DNA of 13,017 bases from positions 1-13,017 of the forward strand of contig CATYHY010000034.1 in assembly GCA_958407085.1 (NCBI GenBank). Reading direction: 5' to 3'. Shown here in pieces: positions 1-5,946 of the stretch. The translations under genes were made by a program, and so were the position numbers. Position 1 is the stretch's first letter, and each line of letters begins with the position of its first letter. The notes under the pieces were generated by a model. It saw only the letters and a program-made list of their open reading frames with translations, did no database searches and had not been told where the DNA came from. Source of the DNA: an uncultured Collinsella sp. (GTDB taxonomy: Bacteria > Actinomycetota > Coriobacteriia > Coriobacteriales > Coriobacteriaceae).

Positions 1-299
1 AGTTTCAGTTTTCAGCGTGTAAGAGAAAGAAGATCGGCAAAGTACAACCCCAAACGCAATGACAACTTAATGAGGTAACTGCCACATGTGAGGCACCCAG
101 GGCATTGCTGTCTCGATTTTGAGCACGATGCCTTCTGCCTTGCATGGGCCGTACCATCCCGCCCCTGCAGCAACTGCCTCACGGGCTCATTGAAAACCGC
201 ATAGCACCCCAACGTCAGCACATCACCCACGGCAAGCACATCACTCACGACAACCAACACATCAACAAACAGCACGAACATCAACCGATTGGAGAAGCT
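1..299. other. Gene-poor left edge and AC-rich leader of the first operon
   Basis: No complete gene is supportable here. In + frame 1 an open stretch from the window edge ends at a TAA at 76-78 and reads as a basic 25-residue tail (…RERRSAKYNPKRNDNLMR). It may be the C-terminus of an upstream gene, but this is too short to be sure. From about 200 to 290 the strand becomes AC-rich and contains a degenerate tandem repeat, ending in the GGAGAA ribosome site of the next gene. The reading frame of the next gene stays open back to an ATG at 144, but that ATG has no ribosome site. No convincing promoter was found. Confidence 0.4.
218..253 (+). repeat. Two tandem 18-nt AC-rich repeats in the leader of the first operon
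   Basis: GCACATCACCCACGGCAA at 218-235 is followed directly by GCACATCACTCACGACAA at 236-253, with two differences in 18. A looser third unit (ACACATCAACAAACA) follows at about 257-271. The tract sits 47-82 nt before the start codon and is predicted to be unstructured. If the upstream in-frame ATG at 144 were used, it would encode a His-rich HITHxx repeat; this is considered unlikely. Confidence 0.6.
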
Positions 300-1190
300 A
301 TGACAAACCACCACGCTGAAGACGGCGATAAGAAAAGCATTCTGGATGCCCGCATTGAGCGAGCATATGCAAACGAATATGACGCCGCCTTTGCCGCCGC
401 GACCATCAAGAACTACGCGTCGCTACCGCTCGCGACGATCTTGGCCGACCACCCTCAACTGCTGAAGCGCTGCACAAAGATCATGGGCGACCCCGACATT
501 CGCAAGCTGACAGACCCCTATGCCCCAAAACGCGACAACGATTCGTACGTTCTTACCGTAGGCTGCCTAGCCCATATGCTTACGGCGCTCGACACGAAAC
601 TCAAGCTCGAATGGGAACACGACGAGCGTCATGAACTCGAAAGCAAGCGGAACACCCTGCGCACCGCACTGTTCCTTCCGTTGGACGGCCTCAAGCGCTG
701 CAACGTCGAGCTCAATACACAGGCGCGGCAAAAGCCCGGGACCACGGGGCAGAAAACTCCAAGACCCCATGCGGCCATCGTCGACCGCAACCGATATAAC
801 CGCATGACCGCGCACTATTCTGCCGGGGGAACAGCCATAAGGACGCTGATCGACCTGCTGTGCCTCCTGAGCATCAACGAGCTATTTGAGGGCTATCTCG
901 CCCTTGTTCCCGCGACGGCACCCAAGCCAGTAGCAAAGATCATCGAGACCTGCAGACGCCAGTTTGAGCGCCATCGCAATGGCAGCGAGATGAACGCCAG
1001 CATCGCGCAGTACTACGCGGCTCATTACAAAAATGACGGATGTGCCCCTATCGAGCATCAGCTGCGGCTCGCCTACACCACGCCCGTCGCAACGCTCCAT
1101 CGCTTTGGAGCCCTTGGCGCTTGCGAGCCGCACGAACAGGCAGCCTGCCCCACAACCGAGCTCGATCTCAGGCTCGGACGAACCCTGTAG
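300..1190 (+). CDS. Hypothetical protein, first gene of the ClpP-like/VirD4-like operon
   Basis: I do not recognise this 296-residue protein. The start is set at ATG 300 because GGAGAA lies at 291-296 with good spacing; the in-frame ATG at 144 has no ribosome site. The product is mostly charged and appears alpha-helical and soluble. It has an acidic/basic helical stretch (EWEHDERHELESKRN), a short hydrophobic segment (IRTLIDLLCLLSINELFEGY) that may be a buried helix rather than a membrane span, and an apparently disordered C-terminus. No signal peptide, Walker motif or DNA-binding motif was seen. It lies 63 nt upstream of the ClpP-like gene on the same strand with no terminator between, so the three genes are probably cotranscribed. 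It may be a substrate, adaptor or partner of the peptidase/ATPase pair; that is inference from position only. Confidence 0.75.
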   Translation: MTNHHAEDGDKKSILDARIERAYANEYDAAFAAATIKNYASLPLATILADHPQLLKRCTKIMGDPDIRKLTDPYAPKRDNDSYVLTVGCLAHMLTALDTKLKLEWEHDERHELESKRNTLRTALFLPLDGLKRCNVELNTQARQKPGTTGQKTPRPHAAIVDRNRYNRMTAHYSAGGTAIRTLIDLLCLLSINELFEGYLALVPATAPKPVAKIIETCRRQFERHRNGSEMNASIAQYYAAHYKNDGCAPIEHQLRLAYTTPVATLHRFGALGACEPHEQAACPTTELDLRLGRTL

Positions 1191-1253
1191 CCCGCCAGCC
1201 CCTCCGCGGGCAACAATCCTATTCCACAACACAACCAACAGAAAGGAGTCCCC

Positions 1254-1871
1254 ATGGACACCAATCATTCCCCCATCATCAGCCCCCTCACCATGCGTGA
1301 ATCCGCCCGAGGTATCACGCTCACCAGCATTTACGATGAGATGCTCGCCCGTCGCGAGCTCTCCGTCATGGGAAACATCGAAACCCCGATGGCTCACGAC
1401 CTATGCCAGCAGATTCGCCTGCTCGATGCCACCGACCCCAGCCGCCCCATCACCATATTTGTCGCCAGCGCCGGCGGAAGCGTGCGATCGGGTCTTGCGA
1501 TCTATGACGCCATGCGCCTCGCATCGTGCCCCATCCGCACCGTCTGCCTGGAATTCGCCGCGTCCATGGGCGCCGTAATCTTTATGGGCGGCGACGATCG
1601 CCGTATGGCGCCCCATGCAGAGCTCATGATTCACGACCCGCTGATCCCCCAGGGGGCAGGCGGCTCGGCACTTGCGCTGCAGGAAACCAGCCGGCGTCTC
1701 ATGCAGACCCGCAAGACCCTCACGCAAATCCTCTCGGACCGCAGCGGCCTCACGCCCAAGCGCATCCAGTCCCTCACTGCAAAAGACACCTACCTTTCGG
1801 CCGAGCGCGCCGTCGAGCTCGGCTTTGCCCACGAAATCCTCTCGACCACCAAGGAGGTCGCCCATGTCTAA
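1254..1871 (+). CDS. ClpP-family serine peptidase (stand-alone ClpP-like protein)
   Basis: This 205-residue protein has the layout and length of ClpP. It has an N-terminal helix (SIYDEMLARRELSVMGNI), the oxyanion/substrate loop SAGGSV (72-77, where ClpP usually has SPGGSV), nucleophile Ser104 in FAASMGA, His127 in MIHDP, a handle helix, and Asp178 in AKDTYLSAERAVELG. The Ser-His-Asp triad is complete, so an active tetradecameric-type peptidase is expected, acting in the cytoplasm. GAAAGGAG at 1241-1248 sets ATG 1254. It sits between an unknown gene and a VirD4-like ATPase, overlapping the latter by 8 nt. There is no ClpX or ClpA nearby, and the sequence differs from housekeeping ClpP at several positions, so it is probably an accessory paralogue whose ATPase partner is an open question. 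ClpP family confidence is high; its role is unknown. Confidence 0.9.
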   Translation: MDTNHSPIISPLTMRESARGITLTSIYDEMLARRELSVMGNIETPMAHDLCQQIRLLDATDPSRPITIFVASAGGSVRSGLAIYDAMRLASCPIRTVCLEFAASMGAVIFMGGDDRRMAPHAELMIHDPLIPQGAGGSALALQETSRRLMQTRKTLTQILSDRSGLTPKRIQSLTAKDTYLSAERAVELGFAHEILSTTKEVAHV

Positions 1872-3168
1872 CCTCGCCAGCAGCCTCGCCGCATCTGAGT
1901 CCGCATCGTCCACCATCCTCGCCAAGGATCGAACGCTTTCCTGCGACACCCGCCAAACGGGACTCAACAACAACGCACTTGTGATCGGCCCCTCGGGAGC
2001 CGGCAAGACCCGAAACGTCCTCAAGCCCAACCTGCTGCAAATGAACGCAAGCTACATCGTGCTCGACACCAAAGGCACGCTCTGTCGCGAAGTGGGACCC
2101 GTGCTGGCAGCCCACGGTTACCGCGTGCAATGCCTCAACTTCGCCGACCTCAACACCGTCCCGGCCCTTGCGCCCGGCATCGAGCGCTGCGGCTACAACC
2201 CCCTGAGGCACATTCGCCGCAAGGCGAACGGCAGGCCCAACCAGCAGGACATCCTCTCGGTGGCAAAGGCCATCTGCCCCATCGAGGACAACAACCAGCC
2301 TTTTTGGGATCATGCGGCGGCAAACCTGCTGTCGTGTCTTATCGCCTACGTCACCGAACAGCTACCCGCCGACGAGCAGACGATCAGCTCGGTCATCAAG
2401 CTGATCGAGCACCTGCAGGACGGTGCCACGGGTCGATTGTTTGACGACCTGATCACGACCGACCCCCAAAGCTATGCCCTCTCGCTATGGCGGCGCTACG
2501 CCATTACGCAAAATGCCGAGCGCATGCACGCGAGCATCGTCGGCATCCTTGCCGAAAAGGTCATGTGTCTGGGATTCGACGGTGCGGCACAGCTCTATCG
2601 TGAGTGCCATCAGGTGGACTTCGCTTCCATGGGACACACCCCCTGCGCCCTGTTTGTAACCGTGAGCGATATCGACCGCAATCTCGATCCGCTGACCGGC
2701 CTCTTTATTACGCAGGCGTTTATGGGCCTCATTCGCGAGGCCGATAGGCAGCCCGACGGCAGCCTGCCCGTGCCCGTGCGCTTTATGCTCGATGACTTCG
2801 CAAATCTGCAGATCCCCCAGATCGACAACGTGCTCTCGATTATCCGAAGCCGCAACATCTGGGCGACGCTGCTGCTGCAGTCGACCAACCAGCTCGATGC
2901 GCTCTATGGCGAGGCACGCGCACGCTCCATCATGGGCAACTGCGACACGCATCTGGTGCTGGCGTTCCAGGATCCCGAGAGTGCCCGGGTGTTTTCCGAC
3001 CGCGCTGACGCGCTGCCCAGCACGCTCATGGCGACGCCGATCGATCGCTCGTGGCTCTTTGTACGCGGTCGCACTCCCGAACAGGTCGAGCGCTTTAGGC
3101 TCGAAGACCATCCGCTCTACGGGGAGCTGCCCGAGGCGCAGCGAGGCCATGCGGAGGCCGAGATCTAG
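1864..3168 (+). CDS. VirD4/TraG-like ATPase (type IV coupling protein family) without membrane anchor
   Basis: This 434-residue RecA/FtsK-fold ATPase belongs to the conjugative coupling protein family. Visible motifs are Walker A GPSGAGKT (42-49), the following YIVLDTKG strand (64-71), the family block QPFWDHAAANLLSCLIAYV (145-163), Walker B RFMLDDF (306-312), and the sensor-like LLLQSTNQLDALYG (336-349) with NCDTHLVLAFQDPESARVF after it. It most resembles Gram-positive VirD4 proteins. Those are usually 550-700 residues with two N-terminal membrane helices; here the ATPase core begins by about residue 35 and no membrane segment is seen. AAGGAGG at 1851-1857 inside the peptidase gene sets ATG 1864, so translation is coupled through an 8-nt overlap. 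The family pumps DNA or protein through secretion channels as a hexamer. No relaxase, VirB4 or other channel part is in the window, so either those lie upstream of position 1 or this ATPase has another job. Confidence 0.88.
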   Translation: MSNLASSLAASESASSTILAKDRTLSCDTRQTGLNNNALVIGPSGAGKTRNVLKPNLLQMNASYIVLDTKGTLCREVGPVLAAHGYRVQCLNFADLNTVPALAPGIERCGYNPLRHIRRKANGRPNQQDILSVAKAICPIEDNNQPFWDHAAANLLSCLIAYVTEQLPADEQTISSVIKLIEHLQDGATGRLFDDLITTDPQSYALSLWRRYAITQNAERMHASIVGILAEKVMCLGFDGAAQLYRECHQVDFASMGHTPCALFVTVSDIDRNLDPLTGLFITQAFMGLIREADRQPDGSLPVPVRFMLDDFANLQIPQIDNVLSIIRSRNIWATLLLQSTNQLDALYGEARARSIMGNCDTHLVLAFQDPESARVFSDRADALPSTLMATPIDRSWLFVRGRTPEQVERFRLEDHPLYGELPEAQRGHAEAEI

Positions 3169-3246
3169 GCGCAGGGTTCTCGCAGCGCGCGGCGCCCCGG
3201 CGATGTTCCACAAAGGCCGTGCGCCCCGGGACCACGGCAAAGCAAA

Positions 3247-3276
3247 GGGGCCCGCATCCGATAGGATACGGGCCCC
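3247..3276 (-). terminator. Rho-independent terminator of pgi, shared stem between convergent genes
   Basis: GGGGCCCGCATCC and GGATACGGGCCCC form a 13-position stem with one mismatch around a GATA loop. Read on the - strand it is followed by a T-rich run (CTTTGCTTTG), so it best ends pgi, whose stop is at 3310. On the + strand the stem could still slow transcription from the VirD4-like operon, but there is no T-run on that side. Confidence 0.75.
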
Positions 3277-3309
3277 TGACTATAAGGCGCGATGCGTTAA
3301 CAGCAGCGA

Positions 3310-5004
3310 CTACTTGCGATGCGCGCGATAGAACTCGATGAGCGCCTGGGTCGAAGCGTCCTGCTCGGCCTTGGCGGCATCGTCGTGGAAGGCCGGGGTA
3401 ATCTGCTTGGCAAGCTGCTTGCCCAGCTCGACGCCCCACTGGTCGTAGGAGTCGATGCCCCAGACCGTGCCCTCGACAAACGTGATGTGCTCGTACAGGG
3501 CGATGAGCTCGCCGAGTGCGAACGGGGTCAGCGTGTCGCCGAAGATCGAGGTCGTCGGGCGGTTGCCCTCAAAGCAGCGGGCCGGGACGATCTGCTCGGG
3601 CGTGCCCTCGGCACGAACCTCGTCGGCCGTCTTGCCAAAGGCGAGCGCCTTGGTCTGGGCCAGGAAGTTGCCCAGGAACAGCTCATGCACGTCCTGACCG
3701 CTATCAGTCGCAGGGTTGGCGGTATTGGCGAAGGCGATGAAGTCGGCCGGAACCACCACGGTGCCCTGGTGCAGCAGCTGATAGAAGGCATGCTGGCCAT
3801 TGGTGCCGGGCTCGCCCCAGAAGATCTCACCGGTGTCGGAGGTCACAGCGCTGCCGTCCCAACGGACATGCTTGCCGTTGGACTCCATGGTGAGCTGCTG
3901 CAGGTAGGCCGGGAAACGGTGCAGGTACTGGCAGTACGGAAGCACGGCGTGGCTCTTGGAGCCGAAGAAGTTGACGTACCAGACGTTGAGCAGGCCCATC
4001 AGCGCAACGGCGTTGCTCTCGAGCGGGGTGTTGCAGAAGTACTCGTCGATGGCATGGAAGCCCTCGAGGAACTGCTGGAAGCGCTCGGGGCCGAGCACGA
4101 CGATCAGCGACAGGCCCACGGCGGAGTCGACAGAATAGCGGCCGCCGACCCAGTTCCAGAAGCCGAAGGCGTTGGCGGGGTCGATACCGAAGGCCTCAAC
4201 CTTCTCGAGTGCGGTGGAAACGGCGACGAAGTGCTTTGCCACTGCCTCGGCGTTCTGCTCCTCGGAGCCGTCGATGGCGCCCTGAGCCTTGAGCTGCTCG
4301 AGCATCCAGGTCTTGACCTCGCGAGCGTTGGTGAGGGTCTCAAGCGTGGTGAAGGTCTTGGAGACGATAATCACGAGCGTGGTCTCGGGATCGAGGCCCT
4401 TGAGCTTCTCTGCCTGATCGTTGGGGTCGATGTTGGAGATGTAGCGGCAGTCGATACCGGCGTCGGCGTAGGGACGCAGGGCTTCGTAAGCCATGACCGG
4501 GCCCAGATCGGAGCCGCCGATGCCGATGGACACCAGGTGCTCGATCTTCTTACCGCTTACGCCCTTCCACTCACCGGAGCGCACGCGCTCGGCGAAGGCA
4601 TACATGCGGTCGAGGACCTCGTGCACGTCGGCGACGACATCCTGGCCGTCAACGATGAGCTGGCCCTTCTCGCTTGCCGGACGGCGAAGCGCGGTGTGCA
4701 GAACAGCGCGGTCCTCGGTGGTGTTGATGTGCTCGCCGGAGAACATGGCGTCGCGGCGCTCCTCGAGCTTCACCTCGCGGGCAAGATCGCACAGCAGCTT
4801 GACGGTCTCATCGGTCACCAGGTTCTTGGACAGGTCGAAGTGCAGGTCACCGGCGTCAAAGCTCAGCTTGTTCACGCGCTCGGCATCGGCGGCGAACCAG
4901 GCCTTGAGGTCGATACCTTCAGCCTCGAGCTTCTCCTGATGGGCCTCGAGCGCCTTCCAAGCGGCGGTCGACGTAGCGTCGATAGGTGCGGCAACAGTTG
5001 CCAT
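3310..5004 (-). CDS. pgi: Glucose-6-phosphate isomerase
   Basis: This 564-residue cytoplasmic enzyme interconverts glucose 6-phosphate and fructose 6-phosphate in glycolysis and gluconeogenesis. Family signatures are complete: SIGIGGSDLGP (159-169), the SIS-domain segment VIIVSKTFTTLETLTNA (211-227), FWNWVGGRYSVDSAVGLS (282-299), YLQQLTMESNGK with Glu374, GTNGQHAFYQLLHQG with His405, and SYDQWGVELGKQLA with Lys529. These match the known catalytic Glu, His and Lys. Length agrees with the long bacterial/eukaryotic Pgi class. The start ATG 5004 has a strong GAGGAGGA site (complement of 5009-5016); the frame runs open to a GTG at 5031, but that is badly spaced from any ribosome site and lies in the leader hairpin. 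It appears monocistronic: an inverted repeat separates it from the gene upstream and a terminator follows it. A very long open frame runs opposite this gene but is a codon-bias shadow. Confidence 0.97.
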   Translation of the reverse strand: MATVAAPIDATSTAAWKALEAHQEKLEAEGIDLKAWFAADAERVNKLSFDAGDLHFDLSKNLVTDETVKLLCDLAREVKLEERRDAMFSGEHINTTEDRAVLHTALRRPASEKGQLIVDGQDVVADVHEVLDRMYAFAERVRSGEWKGVSGKKIEHLVSIGIGGSDLGPVMAYEALRPYADAGIDCRYISNIDPNDQAEKLKGLDPETTLVIIVSKTFTTLETLTNAREVKTWMLEQLKAQGAIDGSEEQNAEAVAKHFVAVSTALEKVEAFGIDPANAFGFWNWVGGRYSVDSAVGLSLIVVLGPERFQQFLEGFHAIDEYFCNTPLESNAVALMGLLNVWYVNFFGSKSHAVLPYCQYLHRFPAYLQQLTMESNGKHVRWDGSAVTSDTGEIFWGEPGTNGQHAFYQLLHQGTVVVPADFIAFANTANPATDSGQDVHELFLGNFLAQTKALAFGKTADEVRAEGTPEQIVPARCFEGNRPTTSIFGDTLTPFALGELIALYEHITFVEGTVWGIDSYDQWGVELGKQLAKQITPAFHDDAAKAEQDASTQALIEFYRAHRK

Positions 5005-5022
5005 AAAGTCCTCCTCAACATA

Positions 5023-5046
5023 CGGGCGCACACCTCCATGCGCCCG
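5023..5046 (-). promoter_or_regulatory. Perfect 8-bp hairpin in the pgi leader, with a ribosome-site-like loop
   Basis: On the - strand the pgi leader contains CGGGCGCA, loop TGGAGGTG, TGCGCCCG: a perfect 8-bp GC-rich stem. The loop displays GGAGG, a decoy-like match to the 16S rRNA tail. The true ribosome site (GAGGAGGA) follows 6 nt after the stem. The hairpin could stabilise the 5' end of the mRNA or modulate ribosome loading; it is a structural observation, not a known riboswitch. Confidence 0.55.
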
Positions 5047-5063
5047 GATAATCAGACGACCCT

Positions 5064-5092
5064 ATTCTAGCGCAGGTCAAGACCGTAATCAG
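5064..5092 (-). promoter_or_regulatory. Possible pgi promoter
   Basis: On the - strand TAGAAT (complement of 5064-5069) matches a -10 element. The -35 position 17 bp upstream reads CTGATT, which is weak. A TTGACC nearby (complement of 5075-5080) is only 5 nt from TAGAAT and has no good -10 of its own. This would give a leader of about 50 nt carrying the hairpin at 5023-5046. Confidence 0.3.
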
Positions 5093-5131
5093 CGAGCGTT
5101 GCCAATCCGCCCCCAAACGGCGACCGACCAA

Positions 5132-5193
5132 AAAGGGACAGGTCAATTTTGGCAGGTCAAACGCTTTACCTACAAAAATTAACCTGTCCCTTT
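5132..5193. repeat. 19-bp inverted repeat, REP-like element between pgi and the ADH-like gene
   Basis: AAAGGGACAGGTCAATTTT (5132-5150) is the inverse of AAAATTAACCTGTCCCTTT (5175-5193) apart from one position; 24 nt lie between, with a small nested AGGT/ACCT pair. On the - strand the stem is followed by TTTTT, so it can also work as a terminator for the ADH-like gene. The half-sequence occurs again at 5859-5874. The form (short intergenic palindrome, multiple copies) fits a REP-type element of the kind mobilised by Y1/RAYT transposases; no transposase gene is in the window, so mobility is inference. Confidence 0.7.
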
Positions 5194-5203
5194 ATGGCAA
5201 ATA

Positions 5204-5725
5204 TCAGGCCGCGGCGCAGACGCTACCGAGCAACTCTCGCAGAGGAGACCCAATGCCCTCAAGCAGTTCGGGAGCGATAATGGCAAAAACGGGAACCTCG
5301 CCGGCTCCCACGACGGCAGGCACCTTGCCCTCCGAGACAATACATCCATAAGGAACAAAACCGTCTTCGCCGGCATCGAGCGCCGCCATGCGACGCGCGA
5401 GTTCGCGCGCAAAGCCGGCAGTATCGGCATCGCCGATCGCCAGGACAAAGTCCACGCCTTCGTCGGTCGCCAGGGCCACGGCCTCGTCGATCAGCTCGTC
5501 TCCCCCATCGCCAACCGAGCCGCAGCGGAAAAGCACGCGCTCGAGCAGAGCTCGATCAACCGAGCCGAGTGCCGCCGAGACGAGCTCATCGCGCGTATGC
5601 TTGTCACCGCCCAGCACGACCAGCGCCTTGGTGCCACCGTAGTGAGCGACCAATCGTCCGCACCAGCGAGCCACGTCTCCATCCGCAACAAGGCGCGTCG
5701 GCATACCAAACCCATAGTTGACCAT
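5204..5725 (-). CDS. Truncated iron-containing alcohol dehydrogenase-like protein (nucleotide-binding half only)
   Basis: The product resembles the N-terminal Rossmann-like half of iron-containing alcohol dehydrogenases. From this start it begins MVNYGFGMPTRLV (family MxNFxFxNPTxIxFG), then KALVVLGGDKHTRD, then DEAVALATDEGVDFVLAIGDADTA in the place of the usual ID-LAVGGGS nucleotide loop, and ends near PVFAIIAPELLEG, like the family's KPVFSILDPELT. The GGGS loop is degenerate and the whole C-terminal helical metal-binding domain is missing (173 residues here against about 385-400). It is unlikely to be a normal dehydrogenase; it may be a decayed gene or a repurposed binding domain. The frame extends to an ATG at 5776 (17 more residues), but that start has no ribosome site and lies outside the homology, so ATG 5725, preceded by the purine-rich GGAAGGGTTGTGGGGATA, is preferred. 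Start confidence is low, family confidence moderate. Confidence 0.65.
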   Translation of the reverse strand: MVNYGFGMPTRLVADGDVARWCGRLVAHYGGTKALVVLGGDKHTRDELVSAALGSVDRALLERVLFRCGSVGDGGDELIDEAVALATDEGVDFVLAIGDADTAGFARELARRMAALDAGEDGFVPYGCIVSEGKVPAVVGAGEVPVFAIIAPELLEGIGSPLRELLGSVCAAA

Positions 5726-5858
5726 TATCCCCACAACCCTTCCGTGCTTTATGGTGGTATCGATCGTTAGGCTCATGCTACGAAGCGAGGTTTTCCGAGC
5801 TGTTTCGCACTCTTTAGAGCTGCGTTAAAACCCGATGCGGCCGCACGACCGTACCTGC

Positions 5859-5874
5859 CAAAAAGGGACAGGTT
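5859..5874 (+). repeat. Solo copy of the CCAAAAAGGGACAGGT repeat
   Basis: CCAAAAAGGGACAGGT at 5859-5874 is identical over 16 nt to 5129-5144 in the inverted repeat upstream of pgi. Here it has no inverted partner and runs directly into the -35 hexamer of the polymerase operon promoter (5875-5880). It looks like a half element whose end has become part of a promoter region. Confidence 0.65.
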
Positions 5875-5903
5875 TTGACGGTGTCCGGACGAGCGGCTAT
5901 TAT
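5875..5903 (+). promoter_or_regulatory. Sigma-70-type promoter of the Y-family polymerase operon
   Basis: TTGACG (5875-5880), a 17-bp spacer and TATTAT (5898-5903) make a near-consensus promoter. Transcription would start around 5910, inside the first LexA box. The leader to the GTG start at 5947 would be about 37 nt. Confidence 0.75.
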
Positions 5904-5918
5904 CGAACATGTATTCGA
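5903..5918 (+). promoter_or_regulatory. LexA (SOS) box overlapping the transcription start
   Basis: TCGAACATGTATTCGA matches the actinobacterial/Gram-positive SOS box TCGAACNNNNGTTCGA at all but one of the fixed positions. It touches the -10 element and covers the predicted start site, the classic position for repression. The downstream gene is an SOS-type polymerase, which supports the call. Confidence 0.8.
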
Positions 5919-5919
5919 T

Positions 5920-5935
5920 AAGAACATGTGTTTGA
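5920..5935 (+). promoter_or_regulatory. Second, weaker LexA-like box
   Basis: AAGAACATGTGTTTGA shares the GAACATGTGTT core with the SOS box; it has three differences from the 16-nt consensus. Its centre is 17 bp from the first box and it ends just before the ribosome site at 5937. Two adjacent boxes suggest cooperative or tighter repression. Confidence 0.55.
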
Positions 5936-5946
5936 TGGGAGGACGC

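Noticed and set aside
144..299. Upstream extension of the first gene to ATG 144, giving a His-rich N-terminus
   Set aside because: No ribosome site at 144, while ATG 300 has GGAGAA at good spacing.
2569..2577. LGF tripeptide (residues 236-238) in the VirD4-like ATPase, like the loop that docks ClpX to ClpP
   Set aside because: It lies in a stretch that also aligns with ordinary VirD4 proteins and is not in an obvious exposed loop, so three residues are not evidence of ClpP docking.
3216..3238. GCCGTG/CACGGC stem after the VirD4-like gene
   Set aside because: Six base pairs with an 11-nt loop and no T-run; too weak to call as the operon's terminator.
3319..5070. 583-codon open frame on the + strand opposite pgi
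   Set aside because: It mirrors nearly the whole pgi gene; GC-rich codon bias keeps the opposite frame open. The sequence is low in motifs, has no ribosome site, and pgi is certain.
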